A stretch of 6,214 nt of DNA from Thermoplasmata archaeon (GTDB taxonomy: Archaea; Thermoplasmatota; Thermoplasmata; Thermoplasmatales; Thermoplasmataceae): contig JAKBQO010000091.1 in assembly GCA_021835185.1 (NCBI GenBank), positions 1-6,214 of the forward strand. Reading direction: 5' to 3'. A program made the translations under genes and the position numbers. Position 1 is the stretch's first letter. Each line of letters begins with the position of its first letter. The notes under the pieces are model-generated. The model made no database searches. It had not been told where the DNA came from and saw nothing but the letters and a program-made list of their open reading frames with translations. This document shows, piece after piece, positions 5,573-6,214 of the stretch.

Positions 5573-6214
5573 TTAAAGATCAGCCAACTTCCCTGAACCG
5601 GTTATGTGGAATGTTTCGTTAACTATTTTGAAACTGTTTTCTCCCAGATGCCCGTTGAATCCATAGTTATAGTATGTTATAGCATATGTTGTATTTATGT
5701 ACTGGAACGCATTTGTTGTTGCATTCTGGACTATAAACTGTGTAAAGTTTGCACTCACTGTTGCCATATTACCGTTTATGGATATCTCCGGATTATTCGT
5801 AGTGCTGGTTGATGCATAGAACCATACAGCTTTCCAGGCAGTGAAGAACTTATTCCAGGTTGAATTTATGTTTGCTATTCCGGAATATGTCCCATTTAAT
5901 GGCCCTCCGATCCAGTGCAATGTTGCATTATTTGCATATTCTTTCATTATCAGAGATAGATTCTCAATTGCTATCTGGTTCCAGTGCTGCAATGACAATG
6001 CATTGATCTCATTGTACTCTGCAAATTCCTGTGCATATGATACATATCCAGACCCTGTTATATGCCATATTTCATTGTATATGTGCCAGCTGTTGTCCAT
6101 ATACATCATATCAAGTGTATAGCTTACATTCAGGTACTGTACCTGTGTTTCATTGTTGAATGGTGTTAATATAAACTGGTTGGTTGATGTTACGTTTGAG
6201 TAATTGCCATTTAC
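5573..6214 (-). CDS. Tandem NTF2-like (SnoaL-like) extracellular protein, 3' part
   Basis: The frame is open from the right edge of the window to the TAA at 5573, giving 213 residues of a longer protein. The ATG pair near 6109 lies inside a domain and is not the start. It holds the end of one domain (residues 1-56) and a complete second one (about 57-208). The second has an N-terminal helical part, then TLHWIGGPLNGTYSG (about 98-112), which recalls the NTF2/SnoaL cone fold, then WNKFFTAW and a set of strands. Both domains end in HITGSG (51-56 and 203-208), and the regions before also align. Twelve N-x-S/T sequons occur in 213 residues with no cysteine, as expected of a glycosylated cell-surface or secreted archaeal protein in acid. 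A signal peptide or anchor would lie upstream, outside the window. The C-terminus has no membrane helix. Ligand or enzymatic role is unknown; NTF2-like domains serve both binding and catalysis. Confidence 0.8.
   Translation of the reverse strand, partial: VNGNYSNVTSTNQFILTPFNNETQVQYLNVSYTLDMMYMDNSWHIYNEIWHITGSGYVSYAQEFAEYNEINALSLQHWNQIAIENLSLIMKEYANNATLHWIGGPLNGTYSGIANINSTWNKFFTAWKAVWFYASTSTTNNPEISINGNMATVSANFTQFIVQNATTNAFQYINTTYAITYYNYGFNGHLGENSFKIVNETFHITGSGKLADL
5591..5779 (-). repeat. Repeat unit B, C-terminal half of the second NTF2-like domain
   Basis: Encodes the stretch from INGN to HITGSG (residues 146-208 of the visible protein). It matches unit A in NGN, V, QFI, QY, N and Y at corresponding positions, the NE before the end, and the identical closing HITGSG. 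It is about seven residues longer than unit A because of an insertion near the end. Codons differ from unit A, so the duplication is old. Confidence 0.7.
6047..6214 (-). repeat. Repeat unit A, C-terminal half of the preceding domain
   Basis: Encodes VNGN to HITGSG (visible residues 1-56), cut by the window edge at its start. It corresponds to unit B at 5591-5779. The domain period is about 145-152 residues. More copies may lie upstream of the window. Confidence 0.7.

Noticed and set aside
6104..6109. ATG ATG near 6109 as the start of a 178-residue protein
   Set aside because: The frame continues open upstream to base 6214, and the upstream residues align with the second domain, so the ATG pair is internal.
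5606..6122. Two plus-strand frames opposite the NTF2-like gene
   Set aside because: The minus-strand frame is open through the window edge and shows an internal protein repeat, which chance frames would not. The plus-strand translations show no domain.

Overview
This is an AT-rich window with heavy use of ATA, AGA and AGG codons. Nearly every gene has a TATA-like element 23-28 nt before its start codon and no visible Shine-Dalgarno sequence. That pattern of leaderless transcripts from archaeal TBP/TFB promoters, together with the gene content, points to an archaeon of the Thermoplasmatales (Ferroplasma, Acidiplasma or Cuniculiplasma type). The archaeal call is strong from the sequence. The genus is an inference that I could not test.

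Layout. Bases 1-98 are a regulatory region with two inverted repeats and a TATA box. It drives the only plus-strand gene, a 12-helix MFS transporter of the anion:cation symporter type (99-1379). This gene converges on a run of six minus-strand genes. Read along the map these are a class I SAM-dependent methyltransferase (start corrected to ATG at 1996), an unrecognised 196-residue protein with a C-terminal membrane region, a proline racemase/4-hydroxyproline epimerase family enzyme, an M20 metallo-amidohydrolase, a 94-residue three-helix membrane protein, and the 3' part of a large sequon-rich NTF2-like (SnoaL-like) surface or secreted protein that runs off the right edge. Although co-oriented, the five minus-strand genes whose starts lie in the window each appear to have their own promoter, so this looks like single-gene units rather than one operon.

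Function. The M20 hydrolase (releasing amino acids from N-acyl or peptide conjugates), the two-cysteine racemase/epimerase (interconverting L- and D-proline or hydroxyproline) and the MFS organic-anion transporter would fit scavenging of peptides and amino-acid derivatives by a heterotrophic acidophile. That link rests on proximity and family knowledge only.

The most interesting observations are three. The partial protein at the right edge is built of tandemly duplicated NTF2-like domains with 12 N-glycosylation sequons in 213 residues. A 22-nt near-perfect palindrome lies upstream of the methyltransferase promoter. Two inverted repeats sit immediately upstream of the transporter's TATA box. 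I see no CRISPR array, transposon, tRNA or rRNA, and no clear defence system.
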